This document shows, piece after piece, positions 1-6,949 of a stretch of DNA of 8,398 bases. The stretch is taken from assembly GCF_000292245.2 (NCBI RefSeq), contig NZ_ALPT02000126.1, positions 1 to 8,398 of the forward strand, written 5' to 3'. Positions within the stretch are counted from its first letter, which is position 1. Each line of letters begins with the position of its first letter. The notes beneath the pieces were generated by a model. That model saw only the letters and a list, made by a program, of their open reading frames with translations. It did not search any database and had not been told where the DNA came from. Source of the DNA: Alkalihalobacillus alcalophilus ATCC 27647 = CGMCC 1.3604. GTDB lineage: Bacteria > Bacillota > Bacilli > Bacillales > Bacillaceae_D. The translations under genes were made by a program, and so were the position numbers.

Positions 1-520
1 CATTGACTCCCTATGTTTTCCTTTGCGGCTCTGATTCACATGCTTTTGACTTCATTCGAGCTCTATGATTCCCTTTGCGGCTCTGATTCATGGGCTTTTG
101 ACTTCATTCGAGCTCTATGATTCCCTTTGGTGCTCTGACTCATATGCTTTTGACATCATTGACTCCCTATGATTCCCTTTGCCGCTCTGATTCATGGGCT
201 TTTGGCTTCATTCGAGCTCTATGATTCCCTTTGGCACTCTGATTCATATGCTTTTGGCATCATTGACTCCTTATGATTCCCTTTGGCACTCTGATTCATA
301 TGCTTTTGGCATCATTGACTCCCTATGATTTCCTTTACAGCTCTGATTCATATGCTTTTGGCATCATTGACTCCCTATGATTCCCTTTGGCACTCTGATT
401 CATATGTTTTTGGCATCATTGACTCCCTATGATTCCCTTTGGCACTCTGATTCATATGCTTTTGGCATCATTGACTCCCTATGATTCCCTTTGGCACTCT
501 GATTCATATGCTTTTGGCAT
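1..520. repeat. 52-bp tandem repeat array, ten contiguous copies
   Basis: Ten head-to-tail 52-bp units start at 1, 53, 105, 157, 209, 261, 313, 365, 417 and 469. Each begins CATTGACTCC or CATTCGAGCT and ends near TTTTGGCAT or TTTTGACTT, and the array stops where CATTCCCCAC begins at 521. It may extend left of the window. Copies 9 and 10 are identical, copies 6 and 8 each differ from them by one base, and the leftmost copies are the most divergent. This suggests recent duplication at the right end. The period is not a multiple of three and open stretches across it are frame-rotating, so it is not protein coding. There are no spacers, so it is not a CRISPR array. Its function is unknown. Confidence 0.95.
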
Positions 521-553
521 CATTCCCCACTCCTTTCTTTTCCCCTTGTCTAG

Positions 554-591
554 TAAAAAAAGAATCATTAGCCCTCATAGACTAATGATCC
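554..591 (-). terminator. Intrinsic terminator of the amidase gene
   Basis: Read on the minus strand, GGATCATTAG pairs with CTAATGATTC (10 bp including one G-T wobble) around a 10-base loop. A run of T follows (the A run at 554-561 on the plus strand). It lies about 35 bases past the amidase stop codon and is correctly oriented to end that transcript before the 52-bp array. Confidence 0.85.
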
Positions 592-626
592 TAGTAGAAT
601 TGTTTTTCTTTAATAACATTCAGTTT

Positions 627-1850
627 TTAAAACAACCGATTCCAAGTAACTGGTCCTACTTTTCCATCAACAGTTATTCCTTGTTGTCTTTGGAAGTTCC
701 GGACAGCTCTTTCTGTGTTAGGACCGAAAATGCCATCTGCCGTCACACCTAATCTTCTTTGCACTTCACGAACGTCATCCCCACGCATATTAGGACTTCT
801 TAATGTTAATAAGCGACTATACGTTGGCTTTGTTCGGGGATTTTCAATCGCGGCCCACGTTTTGGGACCAACAATTCCATCTGCTGTTAATCCTTGAGCT
901 CGTTGAAATTCACGAACTTTTTGCTCTGTGTTAGGTCCAAAAATACCATCTACCGCTGCTCCAACAGCTCTTTGTACAGTCCGAACATCGTCCCCAGTCA
1001 TCATTGGGCGTATATTTCTTAATGTGCGTTTTTGTCCCCCCCCTCCTGATGCTGGTGGGGGTGATGGGGCTGGCGGGGCTGGCGGTGTTGGGGGTGGTGG
1101 CGTTGGGGATGCTTCTAACGCTTTCGCTAGAGCCTGATTCGTTTGTGGTCCTACAATTCCATCAACGGTTATATTTTGTTTACGTTGAAAAGAACGGACC
1201 GCATTTTCGGTTTCTGCCCCAAAATCACCGTCTACTCCAAATCGTGGTAAACTCTCCCCTACTTTTAAGAGGTCTTGTTGTAATTGCCGAACAGCCTCAC
1301 CTTTACTACCTCGTCTTAACAGGTTCGATGGCGTTTGAACTCCTCCTACTTCAGGCTTTTCAATGATATCAACATCAGGTGACTGGCGAACTTGAGCGAT
1401 AAATGAATCCCATATTTTTAACAAAGTAGCCGGACAATTTTTTCCTGTCCAACGCTGATGTGGTACGACGTTATTTATTGAAATACCATGCTCCTCCATT
1501 AAAAAGCGAATTAATGAAACGGCATTCTCCGTTGCCTCTGTAAAGTCACCGTCACTATTCACACATATTTCGATTCCAATCGATTCACGATTGCCTTGTC
1601 CAGTCCCACCATCTCCTGCATGCCAGCCAATCTCATTAGTAGGTAAATGTTGATAAATCGTAGCACCATCATCAACTGTATAATGCCAACTAACTGAAGT
1701 AGTCGGATTTTTAACATATTCGGCATGCATCCTAGCATTTGCTCCATTTCGACGATTCGCCGTTTCATGAACGGTAATAAAACGTGGCGTCATTCGCGTT
1801 CCTGGACGATTTCGATTGCTAGTCGGAATAAAATCTTGTCTAATTTCCAT
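627..1850 (-). CDS. N-acetylmuramoyl-L-alanine amidase with three peptidoglycan-binding domains
   Basis: The 407-residue protein is predicted to cleave the bond between N-acetylmuramic acid and L-alanine in peptidoglycan. Residues about 20-145 form an Amidase_2 (T7 lysozyme/PGRP-like) domain. By analogy with T7 lysozyme, the zinc ligands are His28 (VHETAN), His131 (VPHQRW) and Cys139 (KNCP), with Tyr57 and Lys137 at the catalytic positions. Three PG_binding_1 domains follow at about 176-242, 275-336 and 348-406, each with DGxxGPxT and FQR motifs. A Pro-rich linker at 249-267 separates the first from the other two. The N-terminus has no signal peptide or membrane segment, as in prophage-type lysins such as XlyA/CwlA, yet no holin or phage gene is adjacent. 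The ATG start has AGGAGG ten bases upstream. It is a single-gene unit with its own terminator. Family assignment is firm; whether it acts in sporulation, autolysis or as a phage relic is open. Confidence 0.93.
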   Translation of the reverse strand: MEIRQDFIPTSNRNRPGTRMTPRFITVHETANRRNGANARMHAEYVKNPTTSVSWHYTVDDGATIYQHLPTNEIGWHAGDGGTGQGNRESIGIEICVNSDGDFTEATENAVSLIRFLMEEHGISINNVVPHQRWTGKNCPATLLKIWDSFIAQVRQSPDVDIIEKPEVGGVQTPSNLLRRGSKGEAVRQLQQDLLKVGESLPRFGVDGDFGAETENAVRSFQRKQNITVDGIVGPQTNQALAKALEASPTPPPPTPPAPPAPSPPPASGGGGQKRTLRNIRPMMTGDDVRTVQRAVGAAVDGIFGPNTEQKVREFQRAQGLTADGIVGPKTWAAIENPRTKPTYSRLLTLRSPNMRGDDVREVQRRLGVTADGIFGPNTERAVRNFQRQQGITVDGKVGPVTWNRLF

Positions 1851-1901
1851 AATACATACTCCTCCTTCCTTTCCCTATCACATTTATTGATATGGACTTC
1901 G

Positions 1902-1930
1902 ATAATCTCTCAAAATGATCTCTTTGACAA
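1902..1930 (-). promoter_or_regulatory. Candidate sigma-A promoter for the amidase gene
   Basis: On the minus strand, TTGTCA (1925-1930) lies 17 bases from GATTAT (1902-1907), which matches four of six -10 consensus bases. The predicted transcript start is about 45 bases before the ATG. It is a pattern match only. Confidence 0.4.
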
Positions 1931-1987
1931 ATAGATCTTACTTTACGTTATGCCACATCTTTTTAAAATGGTTAGGACAAACAGGAA

Positions 1988-2034
1988 TTTTTTTTCATGC
2001 TGCTTATCTTCTAAATCGAATAATCAGCAAAAAA
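1988..2034. repeat. Inverted repeat with T-run/A-run flanks
   Basis: TGCTG-C-TTAT (1998-2007) pairs with ATAA-T-CAGCA (2020-2029), with one internal mismatch. A T run (1988-1995) precedes it and an A run (2030-2034) follows, so those arms could pair too. Neither strand has a T run after the stem, so it is not a normal terminator. It lies between the amidase promoter region and the terminator of the LOG-family gene. Function unknown. Confidence 0.5.
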
Positions 2035-2048
2035 TGGGGAGGGGTTTC

Positions 2049-2087
2049 AAAAAAGGCTACAATCTCCAAATAATGAACGACTGTAGC
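2049..2087 (-). terminator. Intrinsic terminator of the LOG-family gene
   Basis: On the minus strand, GCTACAGTC pairs with GATTGTAGC (9 bp, one G-T wobble) around a 14-base loop. CTTTTTTG follows. It starts about 12 bases after the stop codon of the upstream gene. Confidence 0.85.
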
Positions 2088-2098
2088 ATAGGTTTGTC

Positions 2099-2641
2099 TT
2101 AATTTTTACTTAAGATTCTTTGCAGCAACTGTGCTGGCTCGTCTTCCATAATGATTAACTTTCGATAGGATTCTTTGACAAATCCTTGTTTGATCATATG
2201 TTCAAACAATTCTAGCAATGGAGTATAGTAACCATTGACATTTAAGAGACAACACGGTTTATTATGATAACCTATATGTGCCCAAGTTAACACTTCAAAC
2301 CATTCCTCCATCGTGCCAGCCCCTCCTGGTAACGCAATAAATGCATCGGCTTTCTCTGCCATCATCGCTTTTCGTTCATGCATCGTCTGGACGATGTGCA
2401 GCTCGGTAATTTGACGATGGGCTACTTCAACACTTGCCAATTTTTCTGGAATGACCCCAACGACCTCACCCCCTGCTTTCATCACAGCATCTGCCACAGC
2501 ACCCATACATCCGACAGTCGCTCCACCGTAAACGAGTCCGAGGTTATTTTTCGCTATCTCTTCCCCTAATAATCGAGCCCTCTCCATATAAACTGGCTCA
2601 CTTCCTTCATTCGCTCCACAAAAAACCGCCACTCGTTTCAT
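2099..2641 (-). CDS. LOG-family (TIGR00730, YvdD-like) nucleotide 5'-monophosphate phosphoribohydrolase
   Basis: The 180-residue cytosolic protein has the Rossmann-like fold of the lysine decarboxylase-like/LOG family. Members release the base from nucleoside 5'-monophosphates, including cytokinin riboside monophosphates. Visible landmarks are the N-terminal VAVFCGA strand, YGG at 38-40, MHERK at 87-91 containing the conserved Arg90, and the signature PGGAGTMEE at 105-113 with Glu113. The length fits the short bacterial members (B. subtilis YvdD is about 190 residues). Older annotations call such proteins lysine decarboxylases, which is a naming error for this family. The ATG is preceded by a GGGGTGA-type ribosome site. 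It is transcribed alone, divergently from the SOS operon. No convincing promoter was seen upstream, only an AGAATA-N5-TATTCT inverted repeat at 2685-2701. The physiological substrate is unknown. Confidence 0.9.
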   Translation of the reverse strand: MKRVAVFCGANEGSEPVYMERARLLGEEIAKNNLGLVYGGATVGCMGAVADAVMKAGGEVVGVIPEKLASVEVAHRQITELHIVQTMHERKAMMAEKADAFIALPGGAGTMEEWFEVLTWAHIGYHNKPCCLLNVNGYYTPLLELFEHMIKQGFVKESYRKLIIMEDEPAQLLQRILSKN

Positions 2642-2822
2642 TAAGCTCTCACCCCTTCTTCGTCTCTCTTTTTTATTTTACATCAGAATAGCGAATATTC
2701 TTGTCGTTTTTTTGTAAAAGCCCCTTAAACTTTTTCTTCTTTCATATAGAAACGATTCGTATTTTATTAGGGCTAAATTTATTCATTACTCCTTACCCCT
2801 ACTTAAATTCCATTATTTCTCA

Positions 2823-2852
2823 TTGAATAACGAACGTATTTTCGCATATAAT
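2823..2852 (+). promoter_or_regulatory. Sigma-A-type promoter of the SOS polymerase operon
   Basis: TTGAAT (2823-2828) and a perfect TATAAT (2847-2852) are 18 bases apart. The expected transcript start is near 2859, leaving a leader of about 33 bases before the ATG at 2892. Two LexA-like boxes overlap the promoter and the start point. Confidence 0.75.
2831..2844. promoter_or_regulatory. LexA (DinR) box 1, one mismatch, within the promoter spacer
   Basis: CGAACGTATTTTCG matches the Bacillus SOS consensus CGAAC-N4-GTTCG at nine of ten defined bases. It lies between the -35 and -10 elements, where repressor binding would block RNA polymerase. Confidence 0.6.
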
Positions 2853-2858
2853 AAAATA

Positions 2859-2872
2859 CGAACATAAGTTCC
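2859..2872. promoter_or_regulatory. LexA (DinR) box 2, at the transcript start
   Basis: CGAACATAAGTTCC contains a perfect GAAC-N4-GTTC core and misses the ten-base consensus only at the last base. It sits just downstream of the -10 element, at the predicted transcript start. This placement is typical for SOS repression. Confidence 0.85.
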
Positions 2873-2891
2873 TAAAAGGTAGGGGTTTAAA

Positions 2892-4121
2892 ATGAAGGTT
2901 ATTTTTTTAATTGATATGCAGTCCTTTTATGCCTCAGTCGAAAAGGCTCGCTTTCCAGAACATGCGAACAAACCACTTGTCGTCTCTGGGGATCCGGCTC
3001 GTCGAAGTGGTGTTATCCTCGCTGCTTGTCCGCTTGCCAAATCATATGGAATTCAAAATGCAGAACGCTTATGGGAAGCAAAGCAAAAATGCAACGACTT
3101 ATTAATTGTTCGTCCTAGAATGCAAGAGTACGTTGATATTTCCCTGCAAATTACGGAATTATTAAAACAATATACTGACTTAGTCGAACCCTTTTCAATT
3201 GATGAACAGTTTCTTGATGTTACTGGTAGTCAACGACTTTTTGGCCCACCTGAGCAAATAGCGAAACAAATTCAACAACAAATATGGAATCAGATGCAAG
3301 TTCGAGCCCGGATTGGGATTGGTGAAAACAAAGTCCTCGCCAAAATGGCCTGTGACTTATTTGCGAAACATAATAAAGATGGCATTTACTGGCTTAAACA
3401 AAAGAATTTAGCTGAAACACTTTGGCCGCTACCAATCGAAAAGCTCTACGGTGTCGGGAGCAAACGCACAAAACATTTTCGCAATATGGGAATTCGTACG
3501 ATTGGTCAATTTGCCAAAACACCATTAGAACGCTTTAAGAAAAAATGGGGAATTCCTGGTCATGTACTTTGGATGACCGCACATGGCATTGACTATTCAC
3601 CCGTTACAACCGAATCCCATGACAGGCAAAAAGCTATTGGTCATGGCATGACACTGCCCAGAGATTATGACAATAAAACCGATATTAAAGTCGTTTTATT
3701 AGAGCTTTGTGAAGAAGTGTGCAGGAGAGCTCGGTCAAGAGGGGTACTTGGAGAGACCGTCAGCCTAAGCGTTTCCGGTGCTAGCTATAACATACCCCAG
3801 GGCTTTCATAGGCAATTAAAAATGGAGCAAGCAACAAATCTGACGCTTGAACTTTTTCATGCCGCCTGTCAGCTCCTCGAAAGATTTTGGCACGAATATC
3901 CGATTCGCCGCTTAGCTGTTTCCCTTTCAACACTCTCGAGTGACCAAGAAATTCAATTAAATTTATTTGAACAAAACCGCGATCAATTACTAAAACTTGA
4001 ATCCACAATGGATACGATTAATTCTCGTTTTGGCAAAACTACGCTCATGCGGGCTACCTCACTGCTCTCTGCTAGCCAAGCAAAAGACCGTGCCGCAAAA
4101 ATTGGAGGTCACTACCGATGA
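2892..4121 (+). CDS. SOS-inducible Y-family translesion DNA polymerase (UvrX/YqjW type)
   Basis: The 409-residue protein is a DinB/UmuC-superfamily polymerase that copies damaged DNA. Palm and fingers occupy about residues 1-170, with metal ligands Asp8 (IDMQSFYAS) and Asp104-Glu105 in the SIDE motif. Tyr13 is at the steric-gate position. RIGIGENKVLAKMA (140-153) is the conserved palm motif. A helix-hairpin-helix thumb (LYGVGSKRTKHF) begins near 185, and the little finger spans about 240-350. QLNLF at 355-359 is a beta-clamp binding motif, and the rest is a short tail. The residue after Asp8-Met9 is Gln, not the Asp of classic DinB. Together with the linked YolD-like gene this points to the UvrX/YqjW (PolY2) branch, though the two paralogs cannot be told apart here. 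The promoter and LexA boxes directly upstream predict induction by DNA damage. The ATG has an AAGGTAGGGG-like ribosome site. Confidence 0.93.
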   Translation: MKVIFLIDMQSFYASVEKARFPEHANKPLVVSGDPARRSGVILAACPLAKSYGIQNAERLWEAKQKCNDLLIVRPRMQEYVDISLQITELLKQYTDLVEPFSIDEQFLDVTGSQRLFGPPEQIAKQIQQQIWNQMQVRARIGIGENKVLAKMACDLFAKHNKDGIYWLKQKNLAETLWPLPIEKLYGVGSKRTKHFRNMGIRTIGQFAKTPLERFKKKWGIPGHVLWMTAHGIDYSPVTTESHDRQKAIGHGMTLPRDYDNKTDIKVVLLELCEEVCRRARSRGVLGETVSLSVSGASYNIPQGFHRQLKMEQATNLTLELFHAACQLLERFWHEYPIRRLAVSLSTLSSDQEIQLNLFEQNRDQLLKLESTMDTINSRFGKTTLMRATSLLSASQAKDRAAKIGGHYR

Positions 4122-4456
4122 ATGAACATTTAAAACGAGGAAATTTACTTTGGGAAGGAAGTCGAATGTTTCTTCCTGAGCATAAAGAAGCCTTACTTAA
4201 ACAAAAAGAGGAAGAGCAAAAAGTCCCAAAGCCTGAGTTGGATGAACAAGCCTTTCAGGAAATTGGGCTCGTCATTTTAGATGCTCTCAACCATACACTC
4301 CCTGTCCGCATTGATTATTGGACACTAGGAAACATCAAACAGGCTGGGGGCTTAGTCGACCGTGTCAATCAAAGGGAGCAGCAAATTCACCTTGAAACAG
4401 CTAACGGTTCGCTCACACTAAATTTTAGTGATTTAATTAATGCGGAGCTGCTTTAG
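4118..4456 (+). CDS. YolD-like family protein
   Basis: The 112-residue cytosolic protein belongs to the YolD-like family, small proteins regularly encoded next to UvrX/YqjW-type polymerases in Bacillus and its phages. Typical features are the N-terminal RGNLLWEGSRMFLPEH segment, a charged stretch at about 29-45, and a C-terminal beta-rich part. That part includes YWTLGNIKQAGGLVDRVN (67-84) and a closing LNFSDLINAELL. The start overlaps the polymerase stop codon (ATGA), and GGAGGT lies eight bases upstream (4104-4109). It is therefore co-transcribed, probably translationally coupled, and under the same LexA control. The molecular function is not established; a role with the polymerase is inferred from linkage. 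Only a weak GCGG/CCGC hairpin plus TTTT spans its end (about 4441-4475), so termination is unclear. Confidence 0.88.
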   Translation: MNEHLKRGNLLWEGSRMFLPEHKEALLKQKEEEQKVPKPELDEQAFQEIGLVILDALNHTLPVRIDYWTLGNIKQAGGLVDRVNQREQQIHLETANGSLTLNFSDLINAELL

Positions 4457-4585
4457 TTAAATCGCCGCTTTTGAGGAGTGCTCTTGGAGAGCGAATAGCA
4501 AGAGGAGGGGATTGATGACCGATTTGGATTTCCCCAACTCATAACACCACTTCACCGTCATTCAACCTTCTTGCACTTCCTCATT

Positions 4586-6136
4586 TTAAAGTGGCAAATT
4601 ACCGTGCTTCCTATTAGGTCGTGATTCTTCTTTTCCTCGAAGCATTTGCAAAGCTTCTCTTAATTTCTTCCTTGTTTCGCGAGGGTCAATGACATCATCA
4701 ACCATTCCATAAGCGGCCGCAATATAAGGGTTAGCAAACTGTTCTCGATATTCAGTTATTTTATTTCTCCGTGTTTGCTCTCGGTTCTCACTTTGTTCAA
4801 TTTCTTTTGCAAAAATAATATTCGCTGCTGCTTCTGGCCCCATCACCGCAATTTCAGCATTTGGCCAAGCATAAACAAGGTCAGCCCCAATTGCTTTTGA
4901 ATTTAACGCCACATAAGCACCACCAAAAGCTTTTCGCAAAATCACTGTAATCTTAGGCACTGTGGCTTCAGAATAGGCATACAAAATCTTTGCTCCGTGC
5001 CGAATAATTCCACTCTGCTCTTGGCTAGCACCAGGAAAGAAACCACTGACATCCTCAAACGTAATTACTGGAATATTAAAAGAATCACAAAAGCGAACAA
5101 AGCGAGACAATTTATCGGAAGCATTAATATCAAGCCCCCCTGCCATCACTTTTGGTTGATTGGCAACGAGCCCAACACTATGTCCAGCAATACGAGCGAA
5201 ACCAATAACAATATTTTTAGCAAACTTTGCATGAACTTCTAGAAAGTCTGCGTTATCAACGATTGCTTCGATCACCTTTCGTACATCATAAACCTTCGTC
5301 GCCTCCGTTGGCACAAGTTCAAGTAAATGTTCACACCAATCATCCCCCTCGTCATTTTCAATAATAGGGGCTTTTTCCAAATAACTTTGCGGCAAAAAGG
5401 GTAAGAGCCGACGAACTTCCTCAAGCAAGGCTGATTCCGATTTTTCAGTAAAGTGGGCACAACCACTCATACTAGCGTGCATCTTCGCCCCACCTAACTC
5501 CTCAGCAGAGATTTGTTCACCTGTTACCGTTTCAATCACTTTAGGACCCGTAATAAACATTTGACTCGTCTCCTCAACCATAAAGACAAAATCCGTCAAA
5601 GCAGGTGAATAAACCGCCCCACCGGCACAAGAACCAAGAATAACGGAAATTTGTGGAATCACCCCCGAGTAAATCGAATTTCGATAAAAAAGTTGACCGT
5701 AACCATCTAAGGAGGCTACTCCTTCTTGAATCCTCGCTCCACCTGAATCATTTAATCCAATAATCGGTGCTTTCGCTTTAACAGCTAAGTCCATCAATCG
5801 AGCGATTTTTAATGCATGCATTTCTCCTAAAGCCCCACCAAATACCGTAAAATCTTGGGAGAAGACATAGACGAGACGACCAGCAATTTCACCATACCCC
5901 GTTACGACCCCATCCCCTGGTGCTTCGGTTTTCTCCATCCCAAACTGAGTGGAGCGATGTTGGATAAAAGCATTTAATTCGACAAACGAACCCGAGTCTA
6001 ATAACAACTCAATGCGCTCCCTAGCTGTCCATTTTCCACGCGAATGCTGAGCATGAATTCGCTCCTCGCCTCCCCCAAGCTCAATCTTCTGTTTACGTGA
6101 CATTAGGTCATGTAATTTGTCATACTCATTCTTCAT
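4586..6136 (-). CDS. Acyl-CoA carboxylase carboxyltransferase (beta) subunit, PccB/YqjD/MmdA family
   Basis: This 516-residue protein moves the carboxyl group between carboxybiotin and an acyl-CoA, most likely in propionyl-CoA/methylmalonyl-CoA metabolism. It has two crotonase-like halves. The N-half carries DSGGARIQEG (130-139) and the Gly-Gly oxyanion loop GSCAGGAVYSPALTDF (168-183). The C-half carries EDVSGFFPG (361-369) and the second oxyanion loop RKAFGGAYVALNSK (401-414). The C-terminal HGNLPL is characteristic of the family. I chose the ATG at 6136 because AAGGTGGTGA precedes it. The frame extends to a TTG at 6175, but that start lacks a good ribosome site. The residue after GGAY is Val, not the Asp linked to propionyl-CoA preference in actinobacterial PccB. 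The surrounding WPNAEIAVMGPE sequence resembles YqjD and the decarboxylase alpha subunit MmdA, so substrate and direction are uncertain. It is the last gene of the cluster, with no clear terminator. Confidence 0.92.
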   Translation of the reverse strand: MKNEYDKLHDLMSRKQKIELGGGEERIHAQHSRGKWTARERIELLLDSGSFVELNAFIQHRSTQFGMEKTEAPGDGVVTGYGEIAGRLVYVFSQDFTVFGGALGEMHALKIARLMDLAVKAKAPIIGLNDSGGARIQEGVASLDGYGQLFYRNSIYSGVIPQISVILGSCAGGAVYSPALTDFVFMVEETSQMFITGPKVIETVTGEQISAEELGGAKMHASMSGCAHFTEKSESALLEEVRRLLPFLPQSYLEKAPIIENDEGDDWCEHLLELVPTEATKVYDVRKVIEAIVDNADFLEVHAKFAKNIVIGFARIAGHSVGLVANQPKVMAGGLDINASDKLSRFVRFCDSFNIPVITFEDVSGFFPGASQEQSGIIRHGAKILYAYSEATVPKITVILRKAFGGAYVALNSKAIGADLVYAWPNAEIAVMGPEAAANIIFAKEIEQSENREQTRRNKITEYREQFANPYIAAAYGMVDDVIDPRETRKKLREALQMLRGKEESRPNRKHGNLPL

Positions 6137-6141
6137 AGGCT

Positions 6142-6151
6142 TCACCACCTT
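6142..6151 (-). promoter_or_regulatory. Ribosome binding site that decides the carboxyltransferase start
   Basis: AAGGTGGTGA on the minus strand puts AAGGTGG eight bases before the ATG at 6136. It lies inside the longer open frame that begins with TTG at 6175, so the shorter start is preferred. Confidence 0.75.
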
Positions 6152-6185
6152 ATCGCAAAATGAAAACTCACCCAAAACGAATAAG

Positions 6186-6214
6186 AAAAAAGCCCCTATT
6201 TATGATCAGGAGCT
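6186..6214 (-). terminator. Intrinsic terminator-like hairpin overlapping the mce stop codon
   Basis: On the minus strand, AGCTCCT pairs with AGGGGCT (7 bp, one T-G wobble) around a 10-base loop, followed directly by TTTTT. The stem starts within the last codons of the epimerase gene and its stop codon lies in the loop region. It would limit read-through into the carboxyltransferase gene, which starts about 50 bases downstream. Confidence 0.65.
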
Positions 6215-6621
6215 GGCTCACAAAGTTCAATCAATACACCGTGAGTTAATTTCGGATCAAGAAAATGAATGAATTGTCCCCCTGCCCCGAGTTTAGGCCC
6301 ATCTCCAATCACTCGAATCCCTTTCTCTTCCATAAAAACAAAATCTTCTTCCATATTCTTGGATTTAAAGGCTAGATGATGAATCCCTTCTCCCCTCTTT
6401 TTAATAAACGAAGCAATAGGACTATCTGGAGACGTTGCTTGTAACAATTCAAGTTTGCACCCGCCAAGCTCAAAAAAAGCAATTCGGACCTTTTCACGCT
6501 CAACTGTTTCAAAACCAAGAAACGGCAACCGAAGAATCTCTTTATAAAAGACTAACGATTTCTCTAAATCACTAACAGCTATCCCGATATGGTCTAGCTG
6601 ACGAACACTACGGTCTAACAT
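6196..6621 (-). CDS. mce: Methylmalonyl-CoA epimerase (VOC family)
   Basis: The 141-residue protein is predicted to interconvert (2R)- and (2S)-methylmalonyl-CoA, linking propionyl-CoA carboxylation to the B12-dependent mutase. It has two beta-alpha-beta-beta-beta VOC modules. The first opens with LDHIGIAVSDLEKSLVFY (9-26) and the second with GEGIHHLAFKSKNMEEDF (77-94). Likely metal ligands are His11, a residue in KLELLQ (56-61), one of His81/His82, and Glu132 in VLIELCE. Length and motifs match bacterial Mce and B. subtilis YqjC. The ATG at 6621 has a GGAAGG ribosome site. It lies 88 bases downstream of the truncated carrier gene and is followed by the carboxyltransferase gene, the same order as yqjC-yqjD in B. 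subtilis. A terminator-like hairpin overlaps its 3' end. Confidence 0.93.
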   Translation of the reverse strand: MLDRSVRQLDHIGIAVSDLEKSLVFYKEILRLPFLGFETVEREKVRIAFFELGGCKLELLQATSPDSPIASFIKKRGEGIHHLAFKSKNMEEDFVFMEEKGIRVIGDGPKLGAGGQFIHFLDPKLTHGVLIELCEPAPDHK

Positions 6622-6709
6622 CTACTTCTTCCTTCCTTCATCCCTCTACTAAAAAACAATTATCCCTTTATTCATAACGGCTTAATCCGAAAAAGAGATT
6701 GTTTCTGCT

Positions 6710-6949
6710 TTACAAATTGACCATTATCACTTTTAATGTATTTTGTGCTTTCTTATTAGTCTGTCTTTCTTCTATTTTTTTATTAAACTTAGCATTTCTT
6801 ACCTGAAGCTCAGATTCACCAACTATAGACCTGCCATTCTGCCGTTTTAATTGAAGTTTTGATTCCCCTTTTACCGTTTCAATTTCTAATTCTTCAAGAG
6901 AAGAAGCTTCAAACCATTTGATAATCTCCCTGATTTCATAAAGTTTCAA
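6710..6949 (-). pseudogene. Truncated biotin-carrier-like protein (AccB N-terminal segment only)
   Basis: The 79-residue frame begins with KLYEIREIIKWFEASSLEEL and continues into a short basic beta segment ending LQLKRQ at 36. This is the conserved N-terminal region of biotin carboxyl carrier proteins. The remaining 43 residues are Lys/Asn-rich and contain no Pro-Met-x-Gly or EAMKM biotinyl motif. I found no biotinyl domain in another frame up to mce. Its TTG start overlaps the TGA of the preceding gene (TTGA), and GAGGAGG lies about seven bases upstream, so it is probably still translated. It may be a carrier gene that lost its 3' half, or a small protein that keeps only the protein-interaction helix. 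I call it a pseudogene with reserve because the frame is intact and the ribosome site is strong. Confidence 0.6.

Noticed and set aside
1..520. CRISPR array
   Set aside because: The units are contiguous without unique spacers, and no cas genes are present.
429..752. A 107-residue plus-strand open frame running from the 52-bp array into the amidase 3' end
   Set aside because: It is made of non-coding repeat copies and antisense amidase sequence, crosses the terminator, and has no ribosome site.
1004..1366. Plus-strand 120-residue hydrophobic open frame
   Set aside because: It is the antisense shadow of the Pro-rich linker and binding domains of the amidase. The hydrophobicity comes from the reversed Pro/Gly codons.
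1988..2034. Inverted repeat as a terminator
   Set aside because: An A run, not a T run, follows the stem on both strands.
4480..4535. Hairpins GCTCT/AGAGC and GGGGA/TCCCC as a terminator for yolD or the carboxyltransferase gene
   Set aside because: The stems are only 5 bp and no T run follows in either direction.
6137..6175. Longer carboxyltransferase starting at TTG 6175
   Set aside because: The extra 13 residues are not typical of the family, the TTG lacks a good ribosome site, and AAGGTGGTGA precedes the ATG at 6136.
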